A DNA stretch of 64,000 nt, taken from positions 1 through 64,000 of the forward strand of contig MKTY01000014.1 in the NCBI GenBank assembly GCA_001898485.1, in the 5' to 3' direction. The position numbers and the translations under genes are program-made. The notes beneath the pieces were generated by a model. It made no database searches and was not told where the DNA came from. It worked only from the letters and a program-made list of their open reading frames with translations. The stretch comes from Sphingobacteriales bacterium 46-32. GTDB lineage: Bacteria > Bacteroidota > Bacteroidia > Chitinophagales > Chitinophagaceae. Position 1 is the first letter of the stretch. Each line of letters begins with the position of its first letter. Positions 8,928-18,273 of this stretch are shown piece after piece.

Positions 8928-9788
8928 TCACTGTGCTAATTGCTGAAAGCTGTGTCTGTACGCTGACGGCGAGCTCTTTCTTCCTTTTTTAAAACATTTA
9001 TTGAAATTAGAAACGGTCTTGAAACCACAGGCTTCTGCTATGAGACTGATGGGCTCATCCGTTGACTGCAGGCGATGGCAGGCATGCTGCAGTCTTATTT
9101 CATTGAGATAAGCGGTGAAATGATTTTGCGTACGCTGACGAAACAATCGGCAGAACGCTGTTTCACTCAGATGTGCAACAGCTGCTACACGCGATAGTGT
9201 GAGCTCTTCATGATAGTGGGCGGCAATATATTCATAGACTTCGCTGAGCCGGTCAGTCACAGTAGCGAATGTACTGGCTTCCTGCGTGCCGGCAGCGAGC
9301 GATTCCAGTTCACTGCTGGTGGCCAGCAGTTGCAGCAGGTCAAGAATGCCGGTGAAGGCAGGAAGTCCTTTCAGCCGGCTCAGTTTTTCGAGTCGGCTGG
9401 CAACCAGTTGCCTGGTTTTTCCTTTTATACATAAGCCCTGCGTGGCACGCTGTAGTAAATCCTGTAGCGGACGGCATTCGTTCATTTCATAAAAAGAGCC
9501 GGCAAGTGTGTCGGTATTGAAATAAAGAACCGTAGAGGCGGGTTGATGATTGCCCGTGGGCTCATATATCCACCGATGGGGTAGCATACTGCCGAGTAAT
9601 ACCATATCTCCTTCCTGAAACGGCGCAATCAGGTGACCCACGATGCGTCGTCCATTGCCTGCCCGTACATGCACCAGCTCCAATTCCGGATGCGCATGCA
9701 GGCAGGAGCTGAAGCCAGTTCCTTTCTTTCGTATCACTGCAAAAGGGATCTGCAAACTACTGGTAATATGAGTTTGGATAACGCGCAA
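8928..9788 (-). CDS. AraC family transcriptional regulator
   Basis: This 286-residue protein has an N-terminal cupin-like ligand domain (about 15-140; HAHPELELVHVRAGNGRRIV) and a C-terminal AraC DNA-binding domain with two helix-turn-helix units (about 185-280; LTLSRVAAVAHLSETAFCRL, then ISLIAEACGFKTVSNFNKCF). Such proteins sense a small sugar and act next to their own gene. Its start faces the second SusCD pair across a 332-base gap, and its 3' end faces the fucosidase. Either locus could be its target. The FecI/FecR system at 0.2-1.8 kb is a competing regulator for the first pair. Confidence 0.93.
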   Translation of the reverse strand: MRVIQTHITSSLQIPFAVIRKKGTGFSSCLHAHPELELVHVRAGNGRRIVGHLIAPFQEGDMVLLGSMLPHRWIYEPTGNHQPASTVLYFNTDTLAGSFYEMNECRPLQDLLQRATQGLCIKGKTRQLVASRLEKLSRLKGLPAFTGILDLLQLLATSSELESLAAGTQEASTFATVTDRLSEVYEYIAAHYHEELTLSRVAAVAHLSETAFCRLFRQRTQNHFTAYLNEIRLQHACHRLQSTDEPISLIAEACGFKTVSNFNKCFKKGRKSSPSAYRHSFQQLAQ

Positions 9789-10120
9789 AAATTCCGTTGT
9801 TGTAATTATCAGAATACAGCTGCTTTTTCTTTTGTAACCTACTTATGCAAGAAATTTCCCCCTTCCTGCAAAAAATGGAAAAGAGACGAATGGAAGGGGA
9901 AAGCCGGCCTGTTCTATCTGGTTGATTTTTATATAAGTAATAACTGGGCAAAAAGAAAGCAGCCATCCGCCGCAGGCATTTTTTCAAAAAAGACAGGCCG
10001 GTTTATTACCTGGTTTTCCTATCAGTGAGTTACAAAGGCCCGCGGCTCCGTACCTCCTCTTTGATATTGTTTGCCGGTGAACGACGCCGGAAAGTCTTCA
10101 AGTAAAAAAACAACTGACTC
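9789..10120. other. Divergent intergenic region, AraC / second SusC
   Basis: This 332-base gap separates the leftward AraC gene from the rightward SusC and must hold both promoters. I see no perfect TAnnTTTG box at a good distance from either start. A TTTTTTCAAAAAA palindrome lies near 9979-9991, and the final 90 bases are C/G-richer. No RNA gene or ORF of coding aspect was found. Confidence 0.5.
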
Positions 10121-13100
10121 ATGAGACAAGTATGCCTCTTCATGCTGCTGCTGTTTGGTCTTTGTGCGCAGGCACAGAACCGAACGCTGACCGGCCTTCT
10201 CAAAAATGCACAAACAGGCGAAGGAATACCTTCTGCTACTGTTAAAGTCAAAGGAAAAAACATTCAGACTACTACAGATGCTTCGGGAAATTTTTCATTG
10301 TCTGTGCCTGCGGGCAATGTAGTACTCGAAATTACTTCAGTAGGATTTGCTGCTAAAACCGTTTCCATTGAAGCCAGCGAGGCCAGGGTCATGCTGTCGA
10401 TGGACCCAACAACTGCCGAGTTGGGCGAAGTGGTGGTGACCGCACTTGGTATCAGCAAGCAATCGCGCAAGCTGGGCTATGCTGTTACCACAGTTGATGG
10501 CGGCCAGATGAACCAGGCCCGTGAGACCAATGTGGCCAACTCGCTCTCCGGTCGTGTGGCTGGTCTGAAAGTAGCAGGTACCAGTGGTGGTCCGGGTGGT
10601 ACTGTAAAACTGCTGCTGCGCGGTCTGCCCAGTATCAACGGCGCAGGCTCGCCGCTTTTTGTGATTAACGGTGTACCCATGGATAATACGCAGCGTGGTG
10701 CATCAGGCGAGTGGGGCGGATCAGATAATGGTGATGGTATCGGCAACATCAACCCCGATGACGTGGAGAGCATGACCGTGCTGAAAGGACAATCAGCATC
10801 GGCACTGTATGGATCGCGCGCATCCAACGGTGTGATCCTGATTACTACCAAGTCGGGTAAAAAAGGAGAAATGCAGGTGGAGTATAACCTCAATGCAATG
10901 GTCGACAAAGCGATGGACCTCACCGATTTTCAATATGTATATGGACAGGGTATAGGTGGTGTAAAACCTGCCAACGCTGCTACCGCACAGCAATCAGGAC
11001 GTATGAGCTGGGGTGCACCGCTCGACGGATCTTCGGTGATCCAGTTTGATGGCAACAGTTATCCCTACTCGGCAGTTAAAAATAATATCTCTACCTTCTA
11101 TCGTCCGGGCCCTTCCATTACCAATACAGTAGCCCTGTCGAAAGGAAGTGATGCCGGCTCATTCCGTTTGTCGCTGTCACACCTCGACAACGAATCGATT
11201 GTACGCAACAGCGGTATCAAACGTAATACGATCAACCTGAATGTTGATCAAAAGATTTTACCTAAACTGTCGGTTCGTTTCATCGCCAACTATATCGAAG
11301 AAAAATCAAAGAACCGTTCGCAGTTGAGCGATGGTCCTATGAACCCCAACAACGGATTATTCCTGGCTACTAATATCAATCAGAAAATACTGGCTCCCGG
11401 ATATGATGCTGCCACCGGTTATGAAACACAGTTTAGCGACGATGAGTATGTGTCCAATCCCTGGTTTGTGGTCAATCAGTATGTGAATAACCTCAGCCGC
11501 CGCCGGTTGATTACATCCGGTACACTTCGGTATGATTTTACAAACTGGCTGTATGCGCAGGGACGTGTAGGATATGATCTCGCACATGACCGCAACTTCC
11601 GCGTTACACCCTGGGGTACGGCTTATTCTACCGGTCGCCGTGGCGGTCTCGATGATCTGGGCAACCAGGAGCGGTATGAGCTGAATGTGGATGGATTGAT
11701 TGGCCTGTCAAAGAAAATCACCAATGATTTTTCTGTAGATGCGGCAGTAGGTGCCAACCTGCGCAAAAACAGGTATGAGAAAATAGCCGTGGGCGGCGGT
11801 CCGTTTATTTTACCTTACCTCTATACACTCAGCAATGTACAGAGCCCGCGTACCAATCCCAACGACAACTATGACTTCTGGAAAACACAGGTCAATTCCG
11901 CTTATTACACCGTTGATTTTGGGTATAAAAACTTCCTGACGCTTGGTACTACCGGCCGTTACGACGCTTATTCCACACTGCCCGTCAACAACAATACCAT
12001 TTTTGTGCCCTCCGTATCAGCCAGCTTTATCTTTAGTGAACTGACGCATATACGCAGCCTCAACTATGGTAAGCTGCGTGCCAGCTATGCGGTTACCAGC
12101 AACGAACTGACCGATGCTTATCAGACAGCGGTGTACTATTCACTCGGCAGTCCGTTTAATGGCGTGCCGGTGGGTAATTTCAGTACATCACTTCCCAGCG
12201 GTCTGCTGAAACCATTCACGACCAGCGAACTTGAAGTAGGTGCAGAACTGCGTTTCCTCAACAGTCGCCTCAATGTCGATGTAGCCTATTTTACCAAGAA
12301 GACGAAGAACGAGATCATGGGCGCTACATTCAGCATCGCTACCGGTTATACCAGCGGCTTTATTCCCAATGGTTCCACTCAAAACCGCGGACTTGAATTG
12401 CAGCTGAGTGGTTCACCCGTAAGAACCAAAGATTTTCAGTGGGTAGCTACGCTTAACCTTACCAGCGTAAGCACCAAGATCCTGAAAACAGATGAGGCTG
12501 GTAATAATGTGAACCTCGGTCAGAACCGCGCTACGCTCGGCAATGCCATCACAGCCTACGTAAAAGGCCTGGCAGGTCCCCAGATCCTGGCATATGATTA
12601 CAAACGCGACTCAAAAGGAGATATGGTGGTTGATGCATCAGGTTACCCCATGCGTGGCAACCTGATCCCGATGGGTAGTGTGCTGCCTAAGTTGTACGGT
12701 GGACTGAACAATGAGTTTAATTATAAACAGTTCAATTTCTCTTTCCTGATCGATTATAATTATGGCAATAAAATTCTTTCGGCTACCAGCTACTACAGCA
12801 TTTTCCGTGGTCTGAACAAAATGACGCTCGAAGGCCGCGATGGTATCACTACCGGTGTTACCGAAAGCGGAGCAGCGAATACCGTAAAAGCAGATGCACA
12901 GGGTTACTATCGGTCACTGGCACAAAACGTGACTTCTGTACACGTACTCGACGGTGACTTTATCAAACTGCGCCAGATAACACTGGGCTATACAGTGCCT
13001 GATAAAGTAATCAGCCGTCTGCCCCTGTTCCAGTCTATCCAGGTATCACTGGTAGCACGCAACCTGCTTATTCTGATGAAGAAGAGCGATAACATAGATC

Positions 13101-13207
13101 CCGAGGCTACATTCGGTTCCAACGTGAGATATTATGGTATAGAAGGTACCAGCCTTCCTTCTACCCGCACTTATGGAATAAACCTCAATCTCAAATTCAA
13201 AAAATAA
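10121..13207 (+). CDS. SusC/RagA TonB-linked outer-membrane receptor without STN domain
   Basis: This 1028-residue receptor has a signal peptide (LFMLLLFGLCAQAQ), a carboxypeptidase-regulatory-like domain (about 22-95), a plug with the ASALYGSRASNGVILITT hallmark near residue 230, and a beta-barrel ending in YGINLNLKFKK. It lacks the STN signalling domain of the first SusC, so it is probably not controlled through FecR, and the adjacent AraC gene is the simplest candidate regulator. It should transport a ligand captured by the SusD protein that follows after 28 bases. Confidence 0.95.
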   Translation: MRQVCLFMLLLFGLCAQAQNRTLTGLLKNAQTGEGIPSATVKVKGKNIQTTTDASGNFSLSVPAGNVVLEITSVGFAAKTVSIEASEARVMLSMDPTTAELGEVVVTALGISKQSRKLGYAVTTVDGGQMNQARETNVANSLSGRVAGLKVAGTSGGPGGTVKLLLRGLPSINGAGSPLFVINGVPMDNTQRGASGEWGGSDNGDGIGNINPDDVESMTVLKGQSASALYGSRASNGVILITTKSGKKGEMQVEYNLNAMVDKAMDLTDFQYVYGQGIGGVKPANAATAQQSGRMSWGAPLDGSSVIQFDGNSYPYSAVKNNISTFYRPGPSITNTVALSKGSDAGSFRLSLSHLDNESIVRNSGIKRNTINLNVDQKILPKLSVRFIANYIEEKSKNRSQLSDGPMNPNNGLFLATNINQKILAPGYDAATGYETQFSDDEYVSNPWFVVNQYVNNLSRRRLITSGTLRYDFTNWLYAQGRVGYDLAHDRNFRVTPWGTAYSTGRRGGLDDLGNQERYELNVDGLIGLSKKITNDFSVDAAVGANLRKNRYEKIAVGGGPFILPYLYTLSNVQSPRTNPNDNYDFWKTQVNSAYYTVDFGYKNFLTLGTTGRYDAYSTLPVNNNTIFVPSVSASFIFSELTHIRSLNYGKLRASYAVTSNELTDAYQTAVYYSLGSPFNGVPVGNFSTSLPSGLLKPFTTSELEVGAELRFLNSRLNVDVAYFTKKTKNEIMGATFSIATGYTSGFIPNGSTQNRGLELQLSGSPVRTKDFQWVATLNLTSVSTKILKTDEAGNNVNLGQNRATLGNAITAYVKGLAGPQILAYDYKRDSKGDMVVDASGYPMRGNLIPMGSVLPKLYGGLNNEFNYKQFNFSFLIDYNYGNKILSATSYYSIFRGLNKMTLEGRDGITTGVTESGAANTVKADAQGYYRSLAQNVTSVHVLDGDFIKLRQITLGYTVPDKVISRLPLFQSIQVSLVARNLLILMKKSDNIDPEATFGSNVRYYGIEGTSLPSTRTYGINLNLKFKK

Positions 13208-13235
13208 GCAACCGCAGTAGTTGAACCTTTAAAAA

Positions 13236-14858
13236 ATGAAAGCAATGAAAAGATCATTTATATATTCAGGACTGCTGGGGCTAACGCTGCTGACAGCCTG
13301 TACCAAAAACTTCGAAGAAATCAATACGGACCCAACGCAGTCATCGCCGGCTAATTTTGATGCCAACTACTTTTTATCGAGTAGCCAGGCCAACTATGTA
13401 AATGCCATCACGGGTTACAATGGTGCCATACTGTTTCAGAGTGGTTGGGCACAGATATTTGCCTCCACCACATCGGGTGCTGCCAACTATTACAGCAATA
13501 TGGATAAGTATGTGCCATCGGGCAATACCTATGACTATGCAAGTCGCGGCTGGAATGTTAACTACCGTGCAGCCAGCCTGGCCAACGAAATTGTGCGCAA
13601 CCTGGGCAGCGATCCTGAAAAAGTGAATGTGGTAAGTGCGGCCATCGTAATGAAAGTACTCGCCCTTCAGTATGTAACTGACCTGTATGGCGATATTCCC
13701 TATTCGGAAGCATTGAAAGGAGCTGATGGGCTTAACCTGCCGGTATACGACAAACAGCAGGCTGTTTATACGGCCATGCTTGCAGAGCTGGATGCAGCAC
13801 TCACTAAGTTTGATGTAAGTAAACCCAAGCCTACTGCCGACCTGTTCGCCTATGCAGGCGATGTGAGTAAATGGAAAAAATTCGGCTACTCGCTCATGCT
13901 GCGTATTGCCATGCGTCTTACCAAGGTTGATGAGCCTACGGCAAAGAGCTATGCAGAAAAAGCAGCCGCAGGCGGAACCATGGCAGGTATTGCAGACGAT
14001 GCCTATATTATCAGTGATAATGCAAACGGATATCGTAATGAGAATGCAAGAGCGCTGATTACACCAGCCGACTATTACCAGGTACGCTGGAGCAAGACGC
14101 TGATGGATTACCTGAAAAGCACCACCGACCCCCGCGTAACGGCAATTGCTGAAGTACCCCAGGCAGGACTGGCCGCCAATCAGAATGTAGACCTGGCAGG
14201 GGATCGTACGTATGCCAATCAACTGGGCTTACCCAACGGCTGGGATATGAATGGCGGGGCAACAGACATTTCACATGCACCCGGTTATCCCGGTGGTACC
14301 GGCAGCGGAGGCGACTTTACACCTATTGGTAAATATTCACGTCCCCGCACCGATGTATATACCGATCTGGATGCACCCGTTTTTATCCTTACCTATGCAG
14401 AGTCGGAATTGCTGCTGGCAGAAGCAGCTGTACGTGGCTGGAGTGTGGGCGCTAATGCCGCTACGCACTATAGCAACGGTGTTTCTGCTGCGTTACAATC
14501 GCTCGGCACTATGAGTCCCAATGCGGCCATCAGCGCTACAGTAGCCAATAACTATGCGGCTGCCAATCCGCTCAACCAGAGCAGCACCAATGCTGCGCTC
14601 AAAATGATTAATGAACAATACTGGGCTACCACCGGTATCTTCCTCAATTTTGTGGAATCATGGAACAACTGGCGCCGTTCCGGCTATCCGGCACTTACAG
14701 CCGTTAACTATGTAGGCAACTTCTCGGGAGGTGCTATTCCACGCCGTCAGCTTTATCCAACAGGCGAAGCTACCAGCAATGGCACAAACTATCAGACCGG
14801 TGTAGGCAGTCTTACCGGTGGCGATATATGGACTTCCCGTGTGTGGTGGGATAAGTAA
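13236..14858 (+). CDS. SusD/RagB-like outer-membrane lipoprotein
   Basis: This 540-residue lipoprotein has its lipobox at LTLLTAC (C22) and the SusD-like_2 pattern, including ALQYVTDLYGDIPYSEA near residue 145 and the C-terminal WNNWRRSGYP block found in many SusD-like proteins. It partners with the SusC directly upstream. The start used is the ATG at 13236; a second ATG three codons later would also fit a short signal peptide. The FG-GAP protein and haloperoxidase that follow may belong to the same transcription unit. Confidence 0.93.
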   Translation: MKAMKRSFIYSGLLGLTLLTACTKNFEEINTDPTQSSPANFDANYFLSSSQANYVNAITGYNGAILFQSGWAQIFASTTSGAANYYSNMDKYVPSGNTYDYASRGWNVNYRAASLANEIVRNLGSDPEKVNVVSAAIVMKVLALQYVTDLYGDIPYSEALKGADGLNLPVYDKQQAVYTAMLAELDAALTKFDVSKPKPTADLFAYAGDVSKWKKFGYSLMLRIAMRLTKVDEPTAKSYAEKAAAGGTMAGIADDAYIISDNANGYRNENARALITPADYYQVRWSKTLMDYLKSTTDPRVTAIAEVPQAGLAANQNVDLAGDRTYANQLGLPNGWDMNGGATDISHAPGYPGGTGSGGDFTPIGKYSRPRTDVYTDLDAPVFILTYAESELLLAEAAVRGWSVGANAATHYSNGVSAALQSLGTMSPNAAISATVANNYAAANPLNQSSTNAALKMINEQYWATTGIFLNFVESWNNWRRSGYPALTAVNYVGNFSGGAIPRRQLYPTGEATSNGTNYQTGVGSLTGGDIWTSRVWWDK

Positions 14859-14918
14859 GACTAAATATAATGGCGGTGGGTACTGTTAAAATTTCGATTT
14901 TTAAAGTTTAGATAAAAG

Positions 14919-14957
14919 CAACGGGGCTGTCTTTCAAGGCGGCCCCCTTTTCCGTTG
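14919..14957 (+). terminator. Hairpin after second SusD gene
   Basis: GGGGC (14923-14927) can pair with GCCCC (14942-14946), and flanking CAACGG/CCGTTG extends the stem outward. Only a short, interrupted T run follows the inner stem, so this is either a weak terminator or a processing hairpin between SusD and the downstream gene. Confidence 0.4.
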
Positions 14958-14997
14958 TTGACAGCCCACCGCTTCTTTTCCACTTAAAAGAGGCGCA

Positions 14998-17900
14998 ATG
15001 AAATACCTGCTTGCCATTTGCAGTTTTCTGTTACTTGGGACTGGCCTGCATAGTCAGTCAAAACGAATGATGTTGCGTACAGCAACAGAAACAGGCATCC
15101 GGTTTTCCAACGATATCAACGAAACTGAAAATCTGAATGTACTGGCGTATGAATACCTGTACAATGGGGGCGGTGTGGCTATCGGCGATATCAATGGCGA
15201 TAATCTCCCCGACATCTACCTCACGGCCAACATGCGGCCCAATAAGCTGTTTCTGAACCTGGGAGGAATGAAGTTTAAAGACATCACTGCCGAAGCCGGC
15301 CCGGGCCTGGCCGGTCGGGCTGATGGCTGGAAAACCGGCGCTGCCATGGCCGATGTAAATGGCGATGGATGGCTGGATATCTACCTCTGCTATTCCGGAA
15401 AGGTAGATGCGGCTAAGAGGAGAAACCAGCTTTTTATTAATAATGGAAATGGCACTTTTACGGAAAAAGCCGCTGCATATGGACTCGACGATAAAAGCTA
15501 TAGTACGCAGGCTGCCTTCTTTGATGCAGACAATGATGGCGACCTGGATATGTTTTTGCTGAATCATAACGTAAAAAAGATCGATAACCTCGAGCTGGCC
15601 CGGTATAAATATGATGTCGATAGCCTGGCCGGAAATAAACTGTACAGAAATGATGGCGGCCATTTTACCGATATCACAGCCGAAGCCGGCATTCGCCAGA
15701 GCCCGCTATCGTTCGGACTGGGCCTGGCTATCTGCGATATAAATCAGGATGGCTGGCCAGATATCTATGTGAGTAATGATTATAATGAGCAGGATTACTG
15801 CTACCTCAACCAGGGCAATGGAACATTTAAGGATGTAGCGAAAGAATGTTTCCGTTATCAATCTCAGTTTAGCATGGGGGTCGATATTGCCGATTTCAAT
15901 AACGATGCCCGGCCAGATGTAATCACACTCGACATGCTGCCCGAAGACAACCGACGGCAAAAATTATTACAGCTGCAGGAAAACTATGAGTCCTTTCAGC
16001 TGATGGTAGACCAGGGACTTCACCGGCAGTATATGCGCAATATGCTTCATCTGAATAATGGCAATGGCACATTCAGCGAAATAGGTCAGCTGGCCGGCGT
16101 GGCGCGTACAGACTGGAGTTGGGCACCCCTGTTTGCCGACTTTAATAACGATGGATATAAGGATCTGTTTGTATCAAACGGATACCTGCGCGACTATACC
16201 AACAAAGATTTTCTTCGCTACTGGGGCGACTACAAGGTGAAGAAAGCGATTGACCGGGAGCCGGTACAATTAATGGACCTCGTAAAAGCGATGCCGGTGA
16301 CCCGCTATGCCAATTATGTATTCGAAAACGGCCAGGATCTGCATTTTCTCAACCGGCAGGCGGAATGGGGCATCGATCAGCCCAGCCTCTCAAACGGAGC
16401 AGCCTTTGCCGATCTGGATAATGACGGCGATCTCGATCTTGTCGTTAACAATATTAACCAGGAAGCTTTTGTATACGAAAACCAGACGCGTCAGCTACAG
16501 CCGGAGCGGCATTTTCTGCAGGTACAGTTAAAACAAACGAATAAAAATACACGGGCAATTGGCGCGCGTGTATATGTATATACGGGAGGTGAAGTTCAGT
16601 ACCAGGAGGTAGTGGCCTGCCGTGGCTATCTTTCCAGTCTGCCCGCCGTATTGCATTTTGGCCTGGGCGCCTCTTCGCAAACAGATTCAGTAGTGGTGTA
16701 CTGGCCCGCCGGCAAAAAAGAACGGTATACCGGTTTGCCCGCCGATCAGTTGCTGACACTTACACCACAACAGGGAGATATTGAAAGCAGCGATAAAGCA
16801 GTGAGCCAGTCTGTGGTTTTTGAAGAAATAAAGCCGTTGATAGATGTTGATCAGCATGCTGCCGGCATCAACGATTTTAAGCGGCAGCTATTGATGCAGT
16901 TCATGTATTCTTCGGTAGGTACCGTACTGGCTGCCGGCGATGTGGATGCCGACGGACTGACGGACCTGCTGGTGGGGGGCGATGCTGCCACACCCGCCCG
17001 TATTTACCGGCAGGAACCCGGTGGTACATTTAAGCCCATACCCGGCGCAGCCTGGCAAACAGGCGATACGGCCACACTGGCTGCAGCGTTGCTGACGGAT
17101 TTGAATGCAGATGGTAAGATAGATTTGTACCTGGCTTATGGTGGCTATGGTTTATGGGAAGCCGGTACAACGGCCCTGCAGGATCAGCTCTGGCTGGGCG
17201 ATGGGAAAGGAGGTTTCGTACGTGCGGAACTGCCGGCAGTAAATGCTTCTGCCAAATCCTGCGTACGTGCAGCCGATGTAGATGGTGACGGCGATATGGA
17301 TTTGTTTATAGGCGGGCGTATAATACCGGGGCGTTATCCGGAAACACCATTCAGTTATCTGCTGATCAATAATGGCAATAAAGGATTTAGTATTCAGCCA
17401 GGACCTTTTGAAAAAACTGGAATGGTGACCGATGCCCGCTTTACGGATGTTAATAAAGACGGCCGGCCAGACCTGCTGATATGTGGCGAAATGATGCCGG
17501 TAAAAATTTTTATTAATACAACTGCAGGATTCGTGGATCAGACCAGCCGGTATTTTGAAGAAGGGAATAGCGGTTTCTGGAACACGATCGAAGTAGCGGA
17601 TGTAGACGGAGACGGACAGCCTGATATCGTGGCCGGCAATCTTGGATTGAATACACCCCTGCACGCAAGCATCGAACAGCCGGTTGAATTATATTATGCC
17701 GATTTTGATGAAAACGGATCTGTTGATCCTTTCCTCACCTTTTATGTGCAGGGCGTGAGTTATCCGTTTGTAAGCCGCGACGAACTGAATGATCAGATAT
17801 ACAGCATGCGCAAACGGTTTGTGTCATACCGCGATTATTCCACAGCTCAGCTTAAAGATATTTTTACTCCGGCAGAACTGGCCACTGCACAAAAGTATAC

Positions 17901-18270
17901 CGCTACCGAACTGCGCACTGTTGTTTTTCTTAATAAAGGAGACCGTTTTGTTAAGCAGGCATTGCCCGTAGAGGCTCAGTTTAGTGTGGTAAACCGGATA
18001 CTGGTGCAGGATGCCGATGGCGATGGTAAAACAGACTTATTGCTATTGGGCAACCGGTCCGATAACCGGCTAAAACTGGGTAGCATCGATGCTTCCTATG
18101 GCTGTCTGCTGAAAGGAGATGGTAAGGGGCGGTTCAAGTATGTATCGCCGGTGGAGTCCGGTTTACAGATAAGAGGAGATGTAAAAACGGCTGTACCGCT
18201 ATCAGTTGGCGCAAAGCGACTGCTGGTAATCGGTCGGGCAGAAGGGGCGTTGTTATTTTTTAAATACTGA
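14998..18270 (+). CDS. CRTAC1-like FG-GAP/VCBS-repeat protein with ASPIC/UnbV domain
   Basis: This 1090-residue exported protein begins with a signal peptide (LLAICSFLLLGTGLHSQ). It contains many calcium-binding FG-GAP/VCBS blades of the type GDINGDNLPDIYLTAN, in an N-terminal group (about 50-480) and a second group (about 640-1070), consistent with two beta-propellers. Between them lies an ASPIC/UnbV domain (about 510-600; LHFGLGASSQTDSVVVYWP). Proteins of this plan are often found next to SusCD pairs in Bacteroidota, but their substrate is generally unknown. It is 139 bases after SusD and 3 bases before the haloperoxidase gene, so at least the latter two are probably co-transcribed. Confidence 0.9.
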   Translation: MKYLLAICSFLLLGTGLHSQSKRMMLRTATETGIRFSNDINETENLNVLAYEYLYNGGGVAIGDINGDNLPDIYLTANMRPNKLFLNLGGMKFKDITAEAGPGLAGRADGWKTGAAMADVNGDGWLDIYLCYSGKVDAAKRRNQLFINNGNGTFTEKAAAYGLDDKSYSTQAAFFDADNDGDLDMFLLNHNVKKIDNLELARYKYDVDSLAGNKLYRNDGGHFTDITAEAGIRQSPLSFGLGLAICDINQDGWPDIYVSNDYNEQDYCYLNQGNGTFKDVAKECFRYQSQFSMGVDIADFNNDARPDVITLDMLPEDNRRQKLLQLQENYESFQLMVDQGLHRQYMRNMLHLNNGNGTFSEIGQLAGVARTDWSWAPLFADFNNDGYKDLFVSNGYLRDYTNKDFLRYWGDYKVKKAIDREPVQLMDLVKAMPVTRYANYVFENGQDLHFLNRQAEWGIDQPSLSNGAAFADLDNDGDLDLVVNNINQEAFVYENQTRQLQPERHFLQVQLKQTNKNTRAIGARVYVYTGGEVQYQEVVACRGYLSSLPAVLHFGLGASSQTDSVVVYWPAGKKERYTGLPADQLLTLTPQQGDIESSDKAVSQSVVFEEIKPLIDVDQHAAGINDFKRQLLMQFMYSSVGTVLAAGDVDADGLTDLLVGGDAATPARIYRQEPGGTFKPIPGAAWQTGDTATLAAALLTDLNADGKIDLYLAYGGYGLWEAGTTALQDQLWLGDGKGGFVRAELPAVNASAKSCVRAADVDGDGDMDLFIGGRIIPGRYPETPFSYLLINNGNKGFSIQPGPFEKTGMVTDARFTDVNKDGRPDLLICGEMMPVKIFINTTAGFVDQTSRYFEEGNSGFWNTIEVADVDGDGQPDIVAGNLGLNTPLHASIEQPVELYYADFDENGSVDPFLTFYVQGVSYPFVSRDELNDQIYSMRKRFVSYRDYSTAQLKDIFTPAELATAQKYTATELRTVVFLNKGDRFVKQALPVEAQFSVVNRILVQDADGDGKTDLLLLGNRSDNRLKLGSIDASYGCLLKGDGKGRFKYVSPVESGLQIRGDVKTAVPLSVGAKRLLVIGRAEGALLFFKY

Positions 18271-18273
18271 TGG

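Noticed and set aside
13374-14222. 282-codon leftward ORF
   Set aside because: It is antisense within the SusD gene, which has clear family features; the antisense frame has Cys/Ile-rich, non-protein-like composition.
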